Assembly (NCBI GenBank): GCA_030158115.1
Contig: JAOATK010000006.1
Coordinates: forward strand, 27,914 to 91,913
Origin: Legionella sp.
GTDB lineage: Bacteria; Pseudomonadota; Gammaproteobacteria; Legionellales; Legionellaceae
Direction of reading: 5' to 3'
DNA length: 64,000 bases
Position 1 is the first letter of the stretch, and each line of letters opens with the position of its first letter. Shown here one piece after another: positions 48,788 through 58,938 of this stretch. Under the pieces are notes generated by a model. The model saw only the letters and a program-made list of their open reading frames with translations. It was not told the DNA's origin and did not search any database. The translations under genes were made by a program, and so were the position numbers.

Positions 48788-49474
48788 ATGAAAATTGATT
48801 TAGAAAGATTGTGCAGGCGCTTAAATTATTCGTTCAAAAAACAAGCGTACCTAAAACAAGCATTAACTCATTGTAGCATGGGCCCCGATAACTATGAGCG
48901 CTTTGAATTCTTGGGCGATTCTATTTTAAGCTTTATCATCGCTAATGAGCTATTTCACCGTTTCCCTGAGCAGAATGAGGGCCAGTTAAGTCGGTTACGT
49001 TCTTTTTTAGTCAGAGGAGACATGCTAGTCGAGATTGCTCGAGAAATTAGTTTGGGCGATTTTCTTTTCTTAGGTCAAGGCGAATTAAAAAGTGGTGGTT
49101 TTCGTCGATCCTCTACGCTTGCTGATGCTTTAGAAGCTGTTTTTGCTGCGGTATTTTTTGACGGTGGTATCGATGCTGTGCAAGAAGTTATTTTAAAGCT
49201 ATATCGTTCCAGGCTTGAAGACCCTCATTTAAATGATTGTCTAAAAGACGCAAAGACTCAACTTCAAGAGTATCTACAGGCTGAAAAAATGCCACTACCT
49301 GAATATACTTTGACTCAAGTTGAGGGAGAGGAGCATGATCAAGTATTTTACATAACCTGTGCTGTTGAATCGATAAAGCAGGTTTCTTACGGTCAAGGCG
49401 TTAATCGTCGAAAGGCAGAGCAGCTAGCCGCAAAGGCTATGCTCGAGCAATTACGTTCCTTAAAGCGCCGTTAA
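48788..49474 (+). CDS. rnc: Ribonuclease III
   Basis: RNase III cuts double-stranded RNA in rRNA and mRNA maturation. The 228-residue protein has the signature NYERFEFLGDSILSFI, the catalytic Glu in LADALEAVFAAVFFD and a C-terminal dsRNA-binding domain (DAKTQLQEYLQAEKMPLPEY...RRKAEQLAAKAML). It follows lepB as in many proteobacteria, though a repeat now separates the two. The usual era partner is not directly downstream. Confidence 0.96.
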   Translation: MKIDLERLCRRLNYSFKKQAYLKQALTHCSMGPDNYERFEFLGDSILSFIIANELFHRFPEQNEGQLSRLRSFLVRGDMLVEIAREISLGDFLFLGQGELKSGGFRRSSTLADALEAVFAAVFFDGGIDAVQEVILKLYRSRLEDPHLNDCLKDAKTQLQEYLQAEKMPLPEYTLTQVEGEEHDQVFYITCAVESIKQVSYGQGVNRRKAEQLAAKAMLEQLRSLKRR

Positions 49475-49511
49475 TTATAGGCAAGCAGGCTAGCTAAATT
49501 CTGCCGTGTTA

Positions 49512-49823
49512 TTAGTAGTTAGAAGGACCATTTCCGCCGCCATGATCAGTGCCAACACCTAATACATTCCCGCCATTTCCTAAACTGTGATCGTTATTTA
49601 AACCCGGATTACTGTTTATGCTAGGATCAAAACTTTCAGCAGGGTTAGGTGTAAACCTATCTGTAGTATTAGGAGTTACATTGGGGTTTGTATTTGTATT
49701 AGGATTCGTGCTGATGCCAGGATTCACATTTGTACCGGAGTTATTATTTAGATTATTATAATCAGCGTACACAGAATAGGATAAGCTTACTCCAACCAAC
49801 AGAGAAAATATTTTTTTCATCAT
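49512..49823 (-). CDS. Small secreted Asn/Pro/Thr-rich protein
   Basis: A 103-residue precursor with a signal peptide (MKKIFSLLVGVSLSYSVYA). The mature chain is low-complexity, with N-P-N-T-x repeats (GISTNPNTNTNPNVTPNTTD) and Gly/His-rich end (GNGGNVLGVGTDHGGGNG). AAGGAGA precedes the ATG. It resembles unstructured surface or spacer proteins; no function is assigned. Confidence 0.65.
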   Translation of the reverse strand: MMKKIFSLLVGVSLSYSVYADYNNLNNNSGTNVNPGISTNPNTNTNPNVTPNTTDRFTPNPAESFDPSINSNPGLNNDHSLGNGGNVLGVGTDHGGGNGPSNY

Positions 49824-49932
49824 CGTCTCCTTATTATTCTATTGATTTTTACTCCGTTTTAAATCAAGAGTATATAAAAGGAATAGAGCAAAAAAACAAA
49901 AAAAGCAACTTTACATTCTGTTTGTACTAAAC

Positions 49933-51777
49933 CTAACTCTCTAAATCACTACTAATTTCTAACCATTCTTCTTCCGCTAAAATTAAAGAAGAGTTTGCTT
50001 TAGCTCGTTTTTCAATTAACAAAGTTAATTTGTCCTGTGAGCTATTGTTTTCATAAAGACAAGGATCTCCTAATTGAGTATCAAGTTGCTTCATTTCTAG
50101 TTGATATTGATCGATCAGTTGTTCTAGTTTTTTTAATCGATTTTGTAATGTTTTTTTCTCTTTATAATCATTGGCAGGGGAGGTGGTTGAGCGTTCTTTG
50201 GGTATATCTTTTGTTTGCAACCAGGAATAATAATCATCTAGATCACCATCGAATGCTTGAACTTTGTGCTGATATACCAGATAAAAATTATCAACAGTCG
50301 TTTTTAACATATGTCTATCATGTGAAATCAGAATTAATGCGCCTTCATAACTTTGCAACGCGATTTCAATGGCGGAGCGCATGCCTAGATCTAAATGGTT
50401 TGTAGGCTCATCTAGCAATAATAAATTAGGTTTAAGCCATACTAGTTTAGCCAAAGCCAAGCGTGCCTTCTCACCACCAGAAAAATAATGAATAGGTTGT
50501 ACTGCCATGTCGCCAGCAAAATTAAATCCACCTAAAAAATCACGGATTTCTTGTTCACGTACCTCAGGAGATAAAACTTGAATAGTTTCGACAGGGCTTA
50601 ATTTGCAATCAAGCTGTTCTAATTGATGTTGAGCATAATAACCAATTTTTAAATGAGCGGAGCGATGAATCAGTCCATTGATTACAGGTAACTCACCAGT
50701 TAATGTCTTGATTAATGTGGATTTACCTTCGCCATTAGGGCCCAGTAAGGCAATGCGATCACCAGGACTTAAAGAAAGATTGATTTTTTTCAAGATAGGC
50801 GCTTGATTAGCATAACCTGCATCGACTAAATTACATTGTATCAAAGGGTTTCCTGCACGAGGACATGGAAAAAAATCAAAAGAAAAAGGGGAGTCTGCTT
50901 GGGCCGCTGCGATAATTTCCATTTTCTCAATGGCTTTTAAACGTCCTTGCGCCTGTTTTGCTTTAGTGGCTTTTGCTTTAAAACGTGTCACAAAGGCCAT
51001 CATATGATTAATTTTGGTTTGTTGCTTTTCATACATGGATTGTTGTAATGCCAGTTGTTGTGCATGTGTTATTTCAAAGCAGCTGTAATTACCGCTATAA
51101 AGCGTTAAATTTTGTTTTTCAATATGTAAAATATGAGTGACAAAGGCATCAAGAAATTCTCTATCATGAGAAATTAAAATAATAGTACTAGCGCTTTGCT
51201 TTAAAAAGCGTTCAAGCCAAAAAATAGCTTCCATATCAAGATGGTTAGTTGGCTCATCAAGTAATAGAAGATCAGCTGGTTTCATCAAACAGCGAGCCAA
51301 GCTTAAGCGCATTCGCCAGCCTCCTGAAAAACTATTCACGGAAGCATTTTGTTGTTCGCTAGAAAAACCAAGGCCTGCCATGATGGTCGCCGCTTGTGCT
51401 CGCTTGCTATAACCCCCGGTATGACTTAATTCTTCATGACATGCCAATACTTCAGCATGATCGCCTTCCTTCTCTGCTTGCGCCAAACGTTGAAGTAGCG
51501 AGATGTATTCGTCATCACCACTTAAAACAAAATCTAATGCTTTCTCATCGCTCTCCGGTAATTGTTGTGATAAATGACTAATACGTAATTGGGGATTTAT
51601 TAAATATTCGCCAGTGTCGGCTACTAATTTTCCTAATAAAAAATCAAATAAAGTTGATTTACCACAACCATTATGGCCAATAAGACCTATTTTTTGTTTT
51701 TCATAAAGCGTAATACTTGCTTTATTGAGTAATACTTTATTACCGCGAGTTAATGTAATTTGACGAAGAGTAAGCAT
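49933..51777 (-). CDS. ABC-F family ATPase (YheS/Uup-like)
   Basis: A 614-residue soluble protein with two ABC domains: Walker A GHNGCGKSTLF and GPNGEGKSTLI, signatures NSFSGGWRMRLSLARCL and HYFSGGEKARLALAKL, and LLLDEPTNHLD twice. The linker (QQTKINHMMAFVTRFKAKATKAKQAQGRLKAIEKM) is typical of ABC-F, and the C-terminal end is coiled coil. These proteins act on stalled ribosomes. It is closer to YheS than EttA by length and linker. Single gene. Confidence 0.9.
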   Translation of the reverse strand: MLTLRQITLTRGNKVLLNKASITLYEKQKIGLIGHNGCGKSTLFDFLLGKLVADTGEYLINPQLRISHLSQQLPESDEKALDFVLSGDDEYISLLQRLAQAEKEGDHAEVLACHEELSHTGGYSKRAQAATIMAGLGFSSEQQNASVNSFSGGWRMRLSLARCLMKPADLLLLDEPTNHLDMEAIFWLERFLKQSASTIILISHDREFLDAFVTHILHIEKQNLTLYSGNYSCFEITHAQQLALQQSMYEKQQTKINHMMAFVTRFKAKATKAKQAQGRLKAIEKMEIIAAAQADSPFSFDFFPCPRAGNPLIQCNLVDAGYANQAPILKKINLSLSPGDRIALLGPNGEGKSTLIKTLTGELPVINGLIHRSAHLKIGYYAQHQLEQLDCKLSPVETIQVLSPEVREQEIRDFLGGFNFAGDMAVQPIHYFSGGEKARLALAKLVWLKPNLLLLDEPTNHLDLGMRSAIEIALQSYEGALILISHDRHMLKTTVDNFYLVYQHKVQAFDGDLDDYYSWLQTKDIPKERSTTSPANDYKEKKTLQNRLKKLEQLIDQYQLEMKQLDTQLGDPCLYENNSSQDKLTLLIEKRAKANSSLILAEEEWLEISSDLES

Positions 51778-51824
51778 CTGATGTTCATCAGCTATAGAGT
51801 ATGAGAGCTAGATTCTATCATAGG

Positions 51825-53042
51825 TCAACTAGGCTCTATAGTTTTTTTCTGGGCTGATTGGTAACGTGCTTGTTTTTCAATATCAATGTAACGATCCGTA
51901 GTAGCACTGGAGCTATGACCCGCATCATCACGAACATGTTCTCTTGGACGAATTTTTACATCTTCAGAAATTCCTGTATGCCTTAACCAGTGAACCGTAG
52001 CTGAAGATAAATTATCTGCTTCTTCGGCATATCCCATGCGTCTAAGCTCTTCGCCAGCTAAGTCAAAACAGTTTTGGATAATACGACGGATTGGTGCGGT
52101 ATCACTCATAGGACCATTTCCCCTAATTCTAGGGATTAAGGGTGAATTATCAGCAGGAGAAGGAAGAGGGGTTAAACCTAGAAAACTACGCCAACGAATT
52201 AGGCTGTCTAACATCGACTCGCTTACTGCAATTTGTCGCTCCTTATTGCCTTTTCCAACGGTAGTAAACCACCAATGTCCATTACTGTCTTTTGCAAAGT
52301 CATTCATACTAGGTATCCAACGATCACTAGCCGCAAGCTCTGAAATACGTAAATACATACCAAACAGCATGCTTAACATAAAACGGGTTCGCTCATGCTT
52401 TTCGGGTGATTCATTGGCAAGGAACTCTGCGGCATTCAAAACTGCCTTCCATTGGATAAGGCTTAAACGACGAATGGGGGTATTTTGTTGGCGTTTGCGA
52501 ATAAATTTACTTTTTTGGCGAATTAAAGCAACAGGGTTTGAAACTAAATATTCTTCAGCAATCAGAAAGTTGAAAAAAGTACTTAATATGGCAAATATTT
52601 CCTGAGTAGCACCTTGTGATAAACTAAATTTCTCAATCTCAGGTTGTTTTCCATTTTTTATCCCAGATTTACTCACGGTAACTACAAAGGGACGCCATTC
52701 TTTATTAGGTATTCGACGGCCTTCTTTTTCAATAAAACGGGGTACTTTTTTTAAACTTATCCAGGAATTAGGAGGATTTTGGCAAAAGTGGATGTATTGT
52801 TCGATATCGTCTCGTTTTAACTCATCAATAGTGACGTTCTTAATTAACCATGCCCACTGCAATAATCGTTCAGCTTCACGACGATAGCTATTAAATGTTC
52901 CTTGGCTTCCTGTGTAACTTTTAAGAAAATTTAAGCTGTAGCTAAAATCATTTTTAAACCGTGCATCTGGCAAAATAGCATGTTCATGATTTTTATGTAA
53001 ATGATTTAGGTTGTCAAAAAGGGGAAGTAGCTTAAATTTCAT
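51825..53042 (-). CDS. Tyrosine recombinase/integrase
   Basis: A 405-residue recombinase with a SAM-like N-terminal domain (SYSLNFLKSYTGSQGTFNSYRREAERLLQWAW) and catalytic part: the first Arg in GMYLRISELAAS, a Lys in VGKGNKERQIAV, HWLRHTGIS, GHSSSATTDRYIDIEK with the nucleophile Tyr. All five catalytic groups are present, so it looks active. The start is placed at MKFKLLP; a nine-residue longer form is possible. It is not beside a tRNA; no att repeats were found by eye. Confidence 0.85.
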   Translation of the reverse strand: MKFKLLPLFDNLNHLHKNHEHAILPDARFKNDFSYSLNFLKSYTGSQGTFNSYRREAERLLQWAWLIKNVTIDELKRDDIEQYIHFCQNPPNSWISLKKVPRFIEKEGRRIPNKEWRPFVVTVSKSGIKNGKQPEIEKFSLSQGATQEIFAILSTFFNFLIAEEYLVSNPVALIRQKSKFIRKRQQNTPIRRLSLIQWKAVLNAAEFLANESPEKHERTRFMLSMLFGMYLRISELAASDRWIPSMNDFAKDSNGHWWFTTVGKGNKERQIAVSESMLDSLIRWRSFLGLTPLPSPADNSPLIPRIRGNGPMSDTAPIRRIIQNCFDLAGEELRRMGYAEEADNLSSATVHWLRHTGISEDVKIRPREHVRDDAGHSSSATTDRYIDIEKQARYQSAQKKTIEPS

Positions 53043-53125
53043 ACTATTCTTACTGAGATAAATAATCAATGATACTAGCTGAAAAACAAAGAGGATACGA
53101 GTGTTAATCTATTCATAATATTTTT

Positions 53126-56100
53126 TTAAAATAGGCTAGGTTTCTGCTTAACTGAAGTTTCAGTTGATAAAGGTGGAGTGTTAAACCATAGAGGTTGATA
53201 GGAAGAGCTTTTCTTTGCCTGTTGGTTAGTTTGCCAGAGCTCAAAAATATCTCTCAAGGATTTTTCAATAAATGACTCAGAAGGTGTTCTTGGAACAAAA
53301 GCCTTAGCTAATACAGCACTAGTTGTAGGAAAGGATTTTAAGATAAGTAGTGTGTTGTGGATAATTTTTGAAAGGCTTGGCATCTTCTCACATGCATTCT
53401 TTGCGTCTTCCAAAATACTAAACACGGCTTCTCTATCTGCTTGTTGTTTATCTATAAAAATTCCTAAAAAGAAAATAGCTAAAAAACCAGAGGAGGAGAT
53501 CTTGGAGAGGGCTTTAGGATGATCAAGACGCATAAAATGATCATTAAAATACCTTTCACATGATTGATAAGCATCAGGTGCTATAGCGAATAAAAGCATG
53601 AATAATTTTTTATCTAAAATATAACTGATGGTTTGAGTAGTGCGTATTGGAAGACGGTTAAGCAAATACTCTAATCCAGTCATCACACCCAGTTTATGTT
53701 GGATAAAGCCCTTTGTTTCAACAGTAGCTAGTAATGAGGCATCTCGTGTTTCTGGATTGATATACTGATCTAAAAATTGTTTTATCCTGGGCTCAGGACG
53801 GATTGTCTCGAATTTGATAAGAAATTTTAAAAGCAGCCCAATATGATCAAGTGAATCAGCGAGTTCTCCATCTGGCAAATACACCAAAGAAGGCTTAGGG
53901 CAACAATTAGCTCCCGCTACTCTAGGTAGCATTACAGCATGACCATCCAGATACCAATGAACAGCACCACAAGAAAAATGCGCGCGCGCGGTGTGATTCA
54001 ATTCTAGCTCAGGTGGACAGGGAATACTCGAGATAATCCAATCAACATCTAATTCATGTTGATTAGGAAAGACGACATGAATCTTTTGTATTATGTCTAA
54101 TCCACGATTGTCTAGTCTGTCTTGTCTGATAGCTATCTTGGCTTTTAAACATAAATGATGAACCTCATCTGAAATTAAAGGAAGGTCTTTTTTTTCTTTA
54201 GGTAAGTGATCAGGTTTAGGTGTTATTAACAGATCCAGATCATGTGCCTTATGTGGCGCACAAAAATAACTTCCTTTTATAGCGATTTGATAGCCTCGTG
54301 ATTTGCAAAATTGGTTAAGAATTTCTACGAGGTGGAGTGTTTCTATATCAAGATGAAGCTCTGGGTTTTTAAAATAGCAAAAACTTAATTCAATCAAGGA
54401 GGCTTTTATCATGGCTATGATTGCTTCTTGTTGAGGTTTTTGTGCTGTATAGCTTGTGAGTTCTGTTTGTAAGCTGGCAGAAAATCTGGCCAATACTTCA
54501 TTCCAGCTTTTCTCAATCTCTAATTTTTCCTCACGAACCAACTCGGTGTAATCTATTTTTGATTTTGTGGCTGCTGCCTGAGGCTGAGCGGGCAATTCGA
54601 GGTTATCAACTAAAAGATTGAGTTGGGTACGCACCAAAGAAACACACTCTTGGAATTTTGGAGGTAATTTTATTGGCTCCATCTTATTCAATTCTTTGGT
54701 TAGATCACGTAAGTAAGGTAATTTAAAATGACTGATCTTGGGTTCCACAATCTGTTTAGGTAAAGATGGTTTAGGTATGCTAGATGCGGAGGTGTTAACT
54801 AGAGTTGTTGCATGCTGCTTAACTGGTGAGGACAAGATTGGTTTATCCCCACTTTTTTTAGGAGATTCTTTTATCGCTGAAATCTTAGGAGATGGGGTAG
54901 GATCTTGCTTTTTAATTGGAGTAGCTGCCACAGTTAAAACTGGTGCTTTTTGAGGCTTAGGCGTATTTTTTTTATTTTTAGCAGTTTCTTTCTCAAGTTC
55001 GGCAATCAATGCATCTCCACGAGCGGTTGCACTATCCACTCCAGATGGGGGAGGCTGAATGGCTGCCAAAAAAGATTTTTTATGTTCCCCAGGCAAGAAA
55101 TTTTTAACATCAAGTAACTCAATAAAGCGAGAGGTTGTTTTTTCCAATAGAGAATCTTTTTCAATGATTACTATTCGGTTAACTAAGGAGAGAATCCAAT
55201 TCTCCCATTTTTTTTGGTTAGGAAGTATCGGATTTACAGTCGTGCGTGATATGAACACAAGAAACATTAATAGCAATTTTATTTTCAGAATGCTCATATC
55301 ACTAGACAGCGCAGCTAAAGACCTTTCCAGGGTAGGAGGGATTGTTATTTCCTTTAAATAACCAATCTCATAATGGGCTATAGTTCCATGGTCTTTTAGT
55401 TGGAGAACCTCAGATAAGGGTTCTGTACCTATAAAAAATAGTACTAACGCCCTGTTCGAACTTTCATGAGTTTCAAGCATCGCTTTGAGTAATAAGGGTA
55501 ATTCTTTCGTAGGTATTAGGGCTATAAGGGATAAAAACCATCGCGAAATAAGTTCAAGATCAGTCGGATCTTTTAATACGACAGGTTGCGTGCCTTGATA
55601 TCGCAAGATCAGATTATCAAAATAGGCAAAAAGTGCTGTGACTTCTTCTTTTTTATAAAAAGACACTCGTGGAAAAAAAGAAAAAAAGTGTTTTCGAATA
55701 CCAAAATCCAAGTCAAATTTCCTCAATACTGCGAACCAGTTTACAACAATTCCAGCAGAGGGATTTGTAATTTGCATTACAGAATAAAATAATTGCTCTT
55801 TGTATTTTTGGGGATAGCACGCCGCTCTTGATAAACAAAAGGCAAACATAAAACCAAAATCATCAGATAGGTAAAGAAGCTCATCAGACCAAGCCGGGTC
55901 ACTCAGCAAACAAAGATTCTCCTCACTCAAATAGACATTGGCTAACATTTTGAAGATAAGATTTCGGTGTTTTGATTTATCCAGGGCATAGTGATTGTAA
56001 ACAAAAATTAAAAAATCCTCTCGAATTCTAGATTGAGCTTCTTCCAATGGAGGTTTTATACTGCTTATTAATAATGATAAAAAAGTATATTTTATTTTAT

Positions 56101-56968
56101 CTGGATATTCAGATGCCATTAATCGATTAATAATATCTAAGAGAATTTGAAAAGAAAAACGAGCAATATGTAATAATGGCTTCTGTGGATTAAGGGCCAA
56201 CTCGTTAATTGCAAAGACAATATCGCCATTAGGTTGGCTTAGAGTAGAGAGTAAATTAGAAATTAATTTTGCATAGATGCTAATGGGATAGCAACAAACT
56301 ATATGTAAATTTTTTTTAATGACATCAAAATAGGGGTTTTGCGCAATGATTGGATTAATTTTCTCTCTGTTATTTAGAGACCTAAGTAAGACATATAAAA
56401 TAAAATACTGTTCAATTTTTTGAAAAATGATAGATGGATTGCTTAAAAATAAACTACATACATCCTTTATCCGTTCTAATTTCAAAACAAGTCCTATTGT
56501 TTCAGGATCAGCTTTCACAACCTCAAGAAGCGTATCGAGCATCGCATAAGCCATTAGTGTATTAAGGAAACATTTGAAGATTGTTTCAGGCGCTTTTATT
56601 AGATAGCTGTCTATATATGCAGTCAGAGCGGTCTCATCAAGAGGGGCGTCAGGAGTGATGGTCACCAGCCCTGATAACCAACTTAAATTTCCTACCAAGT
56701 ATTCAGCACATGGGCCTATGTATTCTAATTGACTGCTTTTGATTGTTCCAGCCAAGGCTGCTGGTAGAATAAAAAAGCGAGCGATAAGTTCATCTATAAC
56801 AATGGGATTGTCATCGTTATCTACATTGTAATATACCCGGGAGAGTAAGGTAGCAAGCCTAAGATCTTTTATGAGGGGGGCATCTTGTTCAAGAGGAGGC
56901 CTCGTTGGCGAAGAGACGATAGGCGAAGTATCCAATGACAAAAACCAAATAGATTTATTTGTGCCCAT
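53126..56968 (-). CDS. 1280-residue orphan protein with nucleotidyltransferase-like site
   Basis: A very large soluble protein. The first 640 residues are helical (armadillo/HEAT-like spacing by eye), with no known motif. A Lys/Pro/Ser linker (about 650-720) follows. The C-terminal part has the nucleotidyltransferase-fold pattern: GS at 899-900, DLD at 910-912 and DVD at 974-976, followed by helical segments with basic and aromatic residues. That fits poly(A) polymerase, CCA-adding or toxin-type nucleotidyltransferases, but no substrate is clear. No signal peptide. It is alone between a recombinase and tRNA-Pro. A host-targeted enzyme is possible. Confidence 0.65.
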   Translation of the reverse strand: MGTNKSIWFLSLDTSPIVSSPTRPPLEQDAPLIKDLRLATLLSRVYYNVDNDDNPIVIDELIARFFILPAALAGTIKSSQLEYIGPCAEYLVGNLSWLSGLVTITPDAPLDETALTAYIDSYLIKAPETIFKCFLNTLMAYAMLDTLLEVVKADPETIGLVLKLERIKDVCSLFLSNPSIIFQKIEQYFILYVLLRSLNNREKINPIIAQNPYFDVIKKNLHIVCCYPISIYAKLISNLLSTLSQPNGDIVFAINELALNPQKPLLHIARFSFQILLDIINRLMASEYPDKIKYTFLSLLISSIKPPLEEAQSRIREDFLIFVYNHYALDKSKHRNLIFKMLANVYLSEENLCLLSDPAWSDELLYLSDDFGFMFAFCLSRAACYPQKYKEQLFYSVMQITNPSAGIVVNWFAVLRKFDLDFGIRKHFFSFFPRVSFYKKEEVTALFAYFDNLILRYQGTQPVVLKDPTDLELISRWFLSLIALIPTKELPLLLKAMLETHESSNRALVLFFIGTEPLSEVLQLKDHGTIAHYEIGYLKEITIPPTLERSLAALSSDMSILKIKLLLMFLVFISRTTVNPILPNQKKWENWILSLVNRIVIIEKDSLLEKTTSRFIELLDVKNFLPGEHKKSFLAAIQPPPSGVDSATARGDALIAELEKETAKNKKNTPKPQKAPVLTVAATPIKKQDPTPSPKISAIKESPKKSGDKPILSSPVKQHATTLVNTSASSIPKPSLPKQIVEPKISHFKLPYLRDLTKELNKMEPIKLPPKFQECVSLVRTQLNLLVDNLELPAQPQAAATKSKIDYTELVREEKLEIEKSWNEVLARFSASLQTELTSYTAQKPQQEAIIAMIKASLIELSFCYFKNPELHLDIETLHLVEILNQFCKSRGYQIAIKGSYFCAPHKAHDLDLLITPKPDHLPKEKKDLPLISDEVHHLCLKAKIAIRQDRLDNRGLDIIQKIHVVFPNQHELDVDWIISSIPCPPELELNHTARAHFSCGAVHWYLDGHAVMLPRVAGANCCPKPSLVYLPDGELADSLDHIGLLLKFLIKFETIRPEPRIKQFLDQYINPETRDASLLATVETKGFIQHKLGVMTGLEYLLNRLPIRTTQTISYILDKKLFMLLFAIAPDAYQSCERYFNDHFMRLDHPKALSKISSSGFLAIFFLGIFIDKQQADREAVFSILEDAKNACEKMPSLSKIIHNTLLILKSFPTTSAVLAKAFVPRTPSESFIEKSLRDIFELWQTNQQAKKSSSYQPLWFNTPPLSTETSVKQKPSLF

Positions 56969-57112
56969 TGTGACATGATAGAGCTCATTTGTAAATTATA
57001 AAAACTAGTGCATATAGGCTTAAATTACATAATCATAAAAAATTGTCATTTTATATATTGACCTTCACAATCGTTATTAGTATCATCTGCGCACTGTCCT
57101 CGGGACAGGTTT

Positions 57113-57189
57113 CGGGGTATAGCGCAGTCTGGTAGCGCGCCTGCTTTGGGAGCAGGATGTCGGGAGTTCGAATCTCTCTACCCCGACCA
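57113..57189 (+). tRNA. tRNA-Pro (TGG)
   Basis: A 77-base cloverleaf: acceptor CGGGGTA/TACCCCG, anticodon loop TTTGGGA giving TGG, T-arm GGGAG/CTCTC with TTCGAAT, encoded ACCA. It is the first of four tRNAs ahead of tig. Confidence 0.97.
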
Positions 57190-57195
57190 TATTAA

Positions 57196-57272
57196 GCGCC
57201 CGTAGCTCATCTGGATAGAGCATCGGCCTTCTAAGCCGAGGGTAGCAGGTTCGAATCCTGCCGGGCGCACCA
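57196..57272 (+). tRNA. tRNA-Arg (TCT)
   Basis: A 77-base cloverleaf with acceptor GCGCCCG/CGGGCGC, anticodon stem TCGGC/GCCGA, loop CTTCTAA giving TCT, and encoded ACCA. It is six bases after tRNA-Pro. Confidence 0.97.
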
Positions 57273-57314
57273 GCCCAAGTTAAGCCAAAACATATTTTAG
57301 TTAAAATGTTTTAT

Positions 57315-57391
57315 GGTGAGCGTAGCTCAGTTGGTAGAGCCCCGGGTTGTGATCCCGGTTGTCGCGGGTTCGAATCCCGTCGTTCACCCCA
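57315..57391 (+). tRNA. tRNA-His (GTG)
   Basis: The acceptor GTGAGCG/CGTTCAC has the extra G at -1 opposite C73, the tRNA-His identity mark. Anticodon loop TTGTGAT gives GTG. CCA is encoded. Confidence 0.97.
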
Positions 57392-57487
57392 AGTGTTAAA
57401 AAAAGTAAGTTTAAAGTAAGGTTTATCGCTAAAGATTCATCTGAGTCTTTACAAGACCGAATTACTGATTGATAATCCAACCTGATT

Positions 57488-57572
57488 GCGAAAGTGGCGG
57501 AATTGGTAGACGCACTGGATTTAGGTTCCAGCGGGGCAACCCGTGAGAGTTCGAGTCTCTCCTTTCGCACCA
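57488..57572 (+). tRNA. tRNA-Leu (TAG)
   Basis: An 85-base type II tRNA with a long variable arm (GCGGGGCAACCCGT). The anticodon stem CTGGA/TCCAG with loop TTTAGGT gives TAG. Encoded ACCA. Lies 30 bases before tig. Confidence 0.97.
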
Positions 57573-57602
57573 TACTCATTATAAATTCCAAGAGGTGAAT
57601 TA

Positions 57603-58934
57603 ATGCAAGTTTCTGTTGAAACCTTAGAAGGTTTGGAGCGTAAATTAACAATTTCTGTACCTACAGCGAAAGTTGAGGAAGAAGTTGGTTTACGTCTTAA
57701 AAATTTGGCTCAAAAAGTTAAAGTTGATGGGTTTCGTCCTGGTAAAGTGCCTATGCACGTTGTAACAAGTCGCTATTCAGACAGCGTTCGTGAAGAAGTG
57801 GCACGTGACATGATTCAATCCACTCTTTTTGAAGCCTTACAACAAAATGAATTAGTTCCTGCCGGTTATCCTTCTGTAGAGCCTGAGCAACCTGAAAAAG
57901 GTAAAGATTTTAAATACACCGCTGTATTTGAAGTCATGCCCGTTATTGAAGTGGCTGAATTAAATCAAGCGCCTGTTGAATTATCTCGATCAGAAGTCAC
58001 GGATAAAGATCTGCAGAATATGCTAGATAAATTACGCGATCAAAATAAAGAATGGCATGAAGTGTCCCGAGCTGTTAAAAAAGGTGATAAAGTAGTTATT
58101 GATTTTGAAGGCTACCTTGATGATAAACTATTTGATGGTGGCGCTGCTGCAGGCCATGAGTTAGTGATTGGTTCTGGCTCGATGATTCCAGGTTTTGAAG
58201 AGGGAATTATTGGTGGTAAAAAAGACAAGCAGTTCGATATTAAAGTCACATTCCCTGCAGATTATGGTCATAATGCATTAGCAGGTAAAGAGGCAATTTT
58301 TAAAATCACCATCCATAATATAATGGAAGGTAAACTACCTGAGCTTGATGATGCCTTTTCTTTGAAATTCAACATTAAAGAAGGTGGTGTTGAGGCGTTA
58401 AAGAAAGATATTAAAGAGAACATGACTCGTGAATTAGAGCGTCGTGTTAGCATGGCTAACAGAGAAAAACTGTTTGATAAGTTAATGGAAGTCAATAAAA
58501 TTGATTTACCTTTGGCATTAATTGATAAAGAAATAGAACATTTAAAACATGACATGTACCATCGTTTATTTGGACATGAGCATCATGAAAACGAAACAAT
58601 TCCTGATTTTCCTAGAGAATTATTTGAAGAGCAGGCAAAACGAAGAGTTCATCTTGGTTTGTTGTTTTCAGAATATGTTAAGAAGCATCAAATAGTTGCT
58701 GATAAGGAAAAAGTAAACGCAATGATTGAAAAATTTGCGAGTGCTTATGAGAGTCCCGATGAGTTACGGGCTTGGTACCAAAACAGTAAAGAAAATTTAG
58801 CTGAAATTGAAGCATTAGTCATGGAAGAAGTGGTTGCAGATAAGATTGCTGCAGACGCTAAAATTAAATATAAGTCTACAGATTACGATTCAGTAATGAA
58901 TCCTAAACAGGCTGAAAACAATAAAGGAGAGTAA
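57603..58934 (+). CDS. tig: Trigger factor
   Basis: A ribosome-bound chaperone and prolyl isomerase. The 443-residue protein begins [20 protein letters not shown], holds the ribosome-docking GFRPGKVP loop, the FKBP-type domain ([19 protein letters not shown]) and a helical C-domain. GAGGTG precedes the ATG. It is the first gene of the tig-clpP-clpX-lon-hupB set, in standard order. Confidence 0.98.
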   Translation: MQVSVETLEGLERKLTISVPTAKVEEEVGLRLKNLAQKVKVDGFRPGKVPMHVVTSRYSDSVREEVARDMIQSTLFEALQQNELVPAGYPSVEPEQPEKGKDFKYTAVFEVMPVIEVAELNQAPVELSRSEVTDKDLQNMLDKLRDQNKEWHEVSRAVKKGDKVVIDFEGYLDDKLFDGGAAAGHELVIGSGSMIPGFEEGIIGGKKDKQFDIKVTFPADYGHNALAGKEAIFKITIHNIMEGKLPELDDAFSLKFNIKEGGVEALKKDIKENMTRELERRVSMANREKLFDKLMEVNKIDLPLALIDKEIEHLKHDMYHRLFGHEHHENETIPDFPRELFEEQAKRRVHLGLLFSEYVKKHQIVADKEKVNAMIEKFASAYESPDELRAWYQNSKENLAEIEALVMEEVVADKIAADAKIKYKSTDYDSVMNPKQAENNKGE

Positions 58935-58938
58935 TTCT

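Noticed and set aside
51778..57189. Classical tRNA-borne island with att sites
   Set aside because: No direct repeat of a tRNA end was seen near 51.8 kb, and the integrase is 4 kb from the nearest tRNA.
57301..57651. Minus-strand frame across tRNA-His and tRNA-Leu
   Set aside because: It overlaps two tRNAs and the start of tig.
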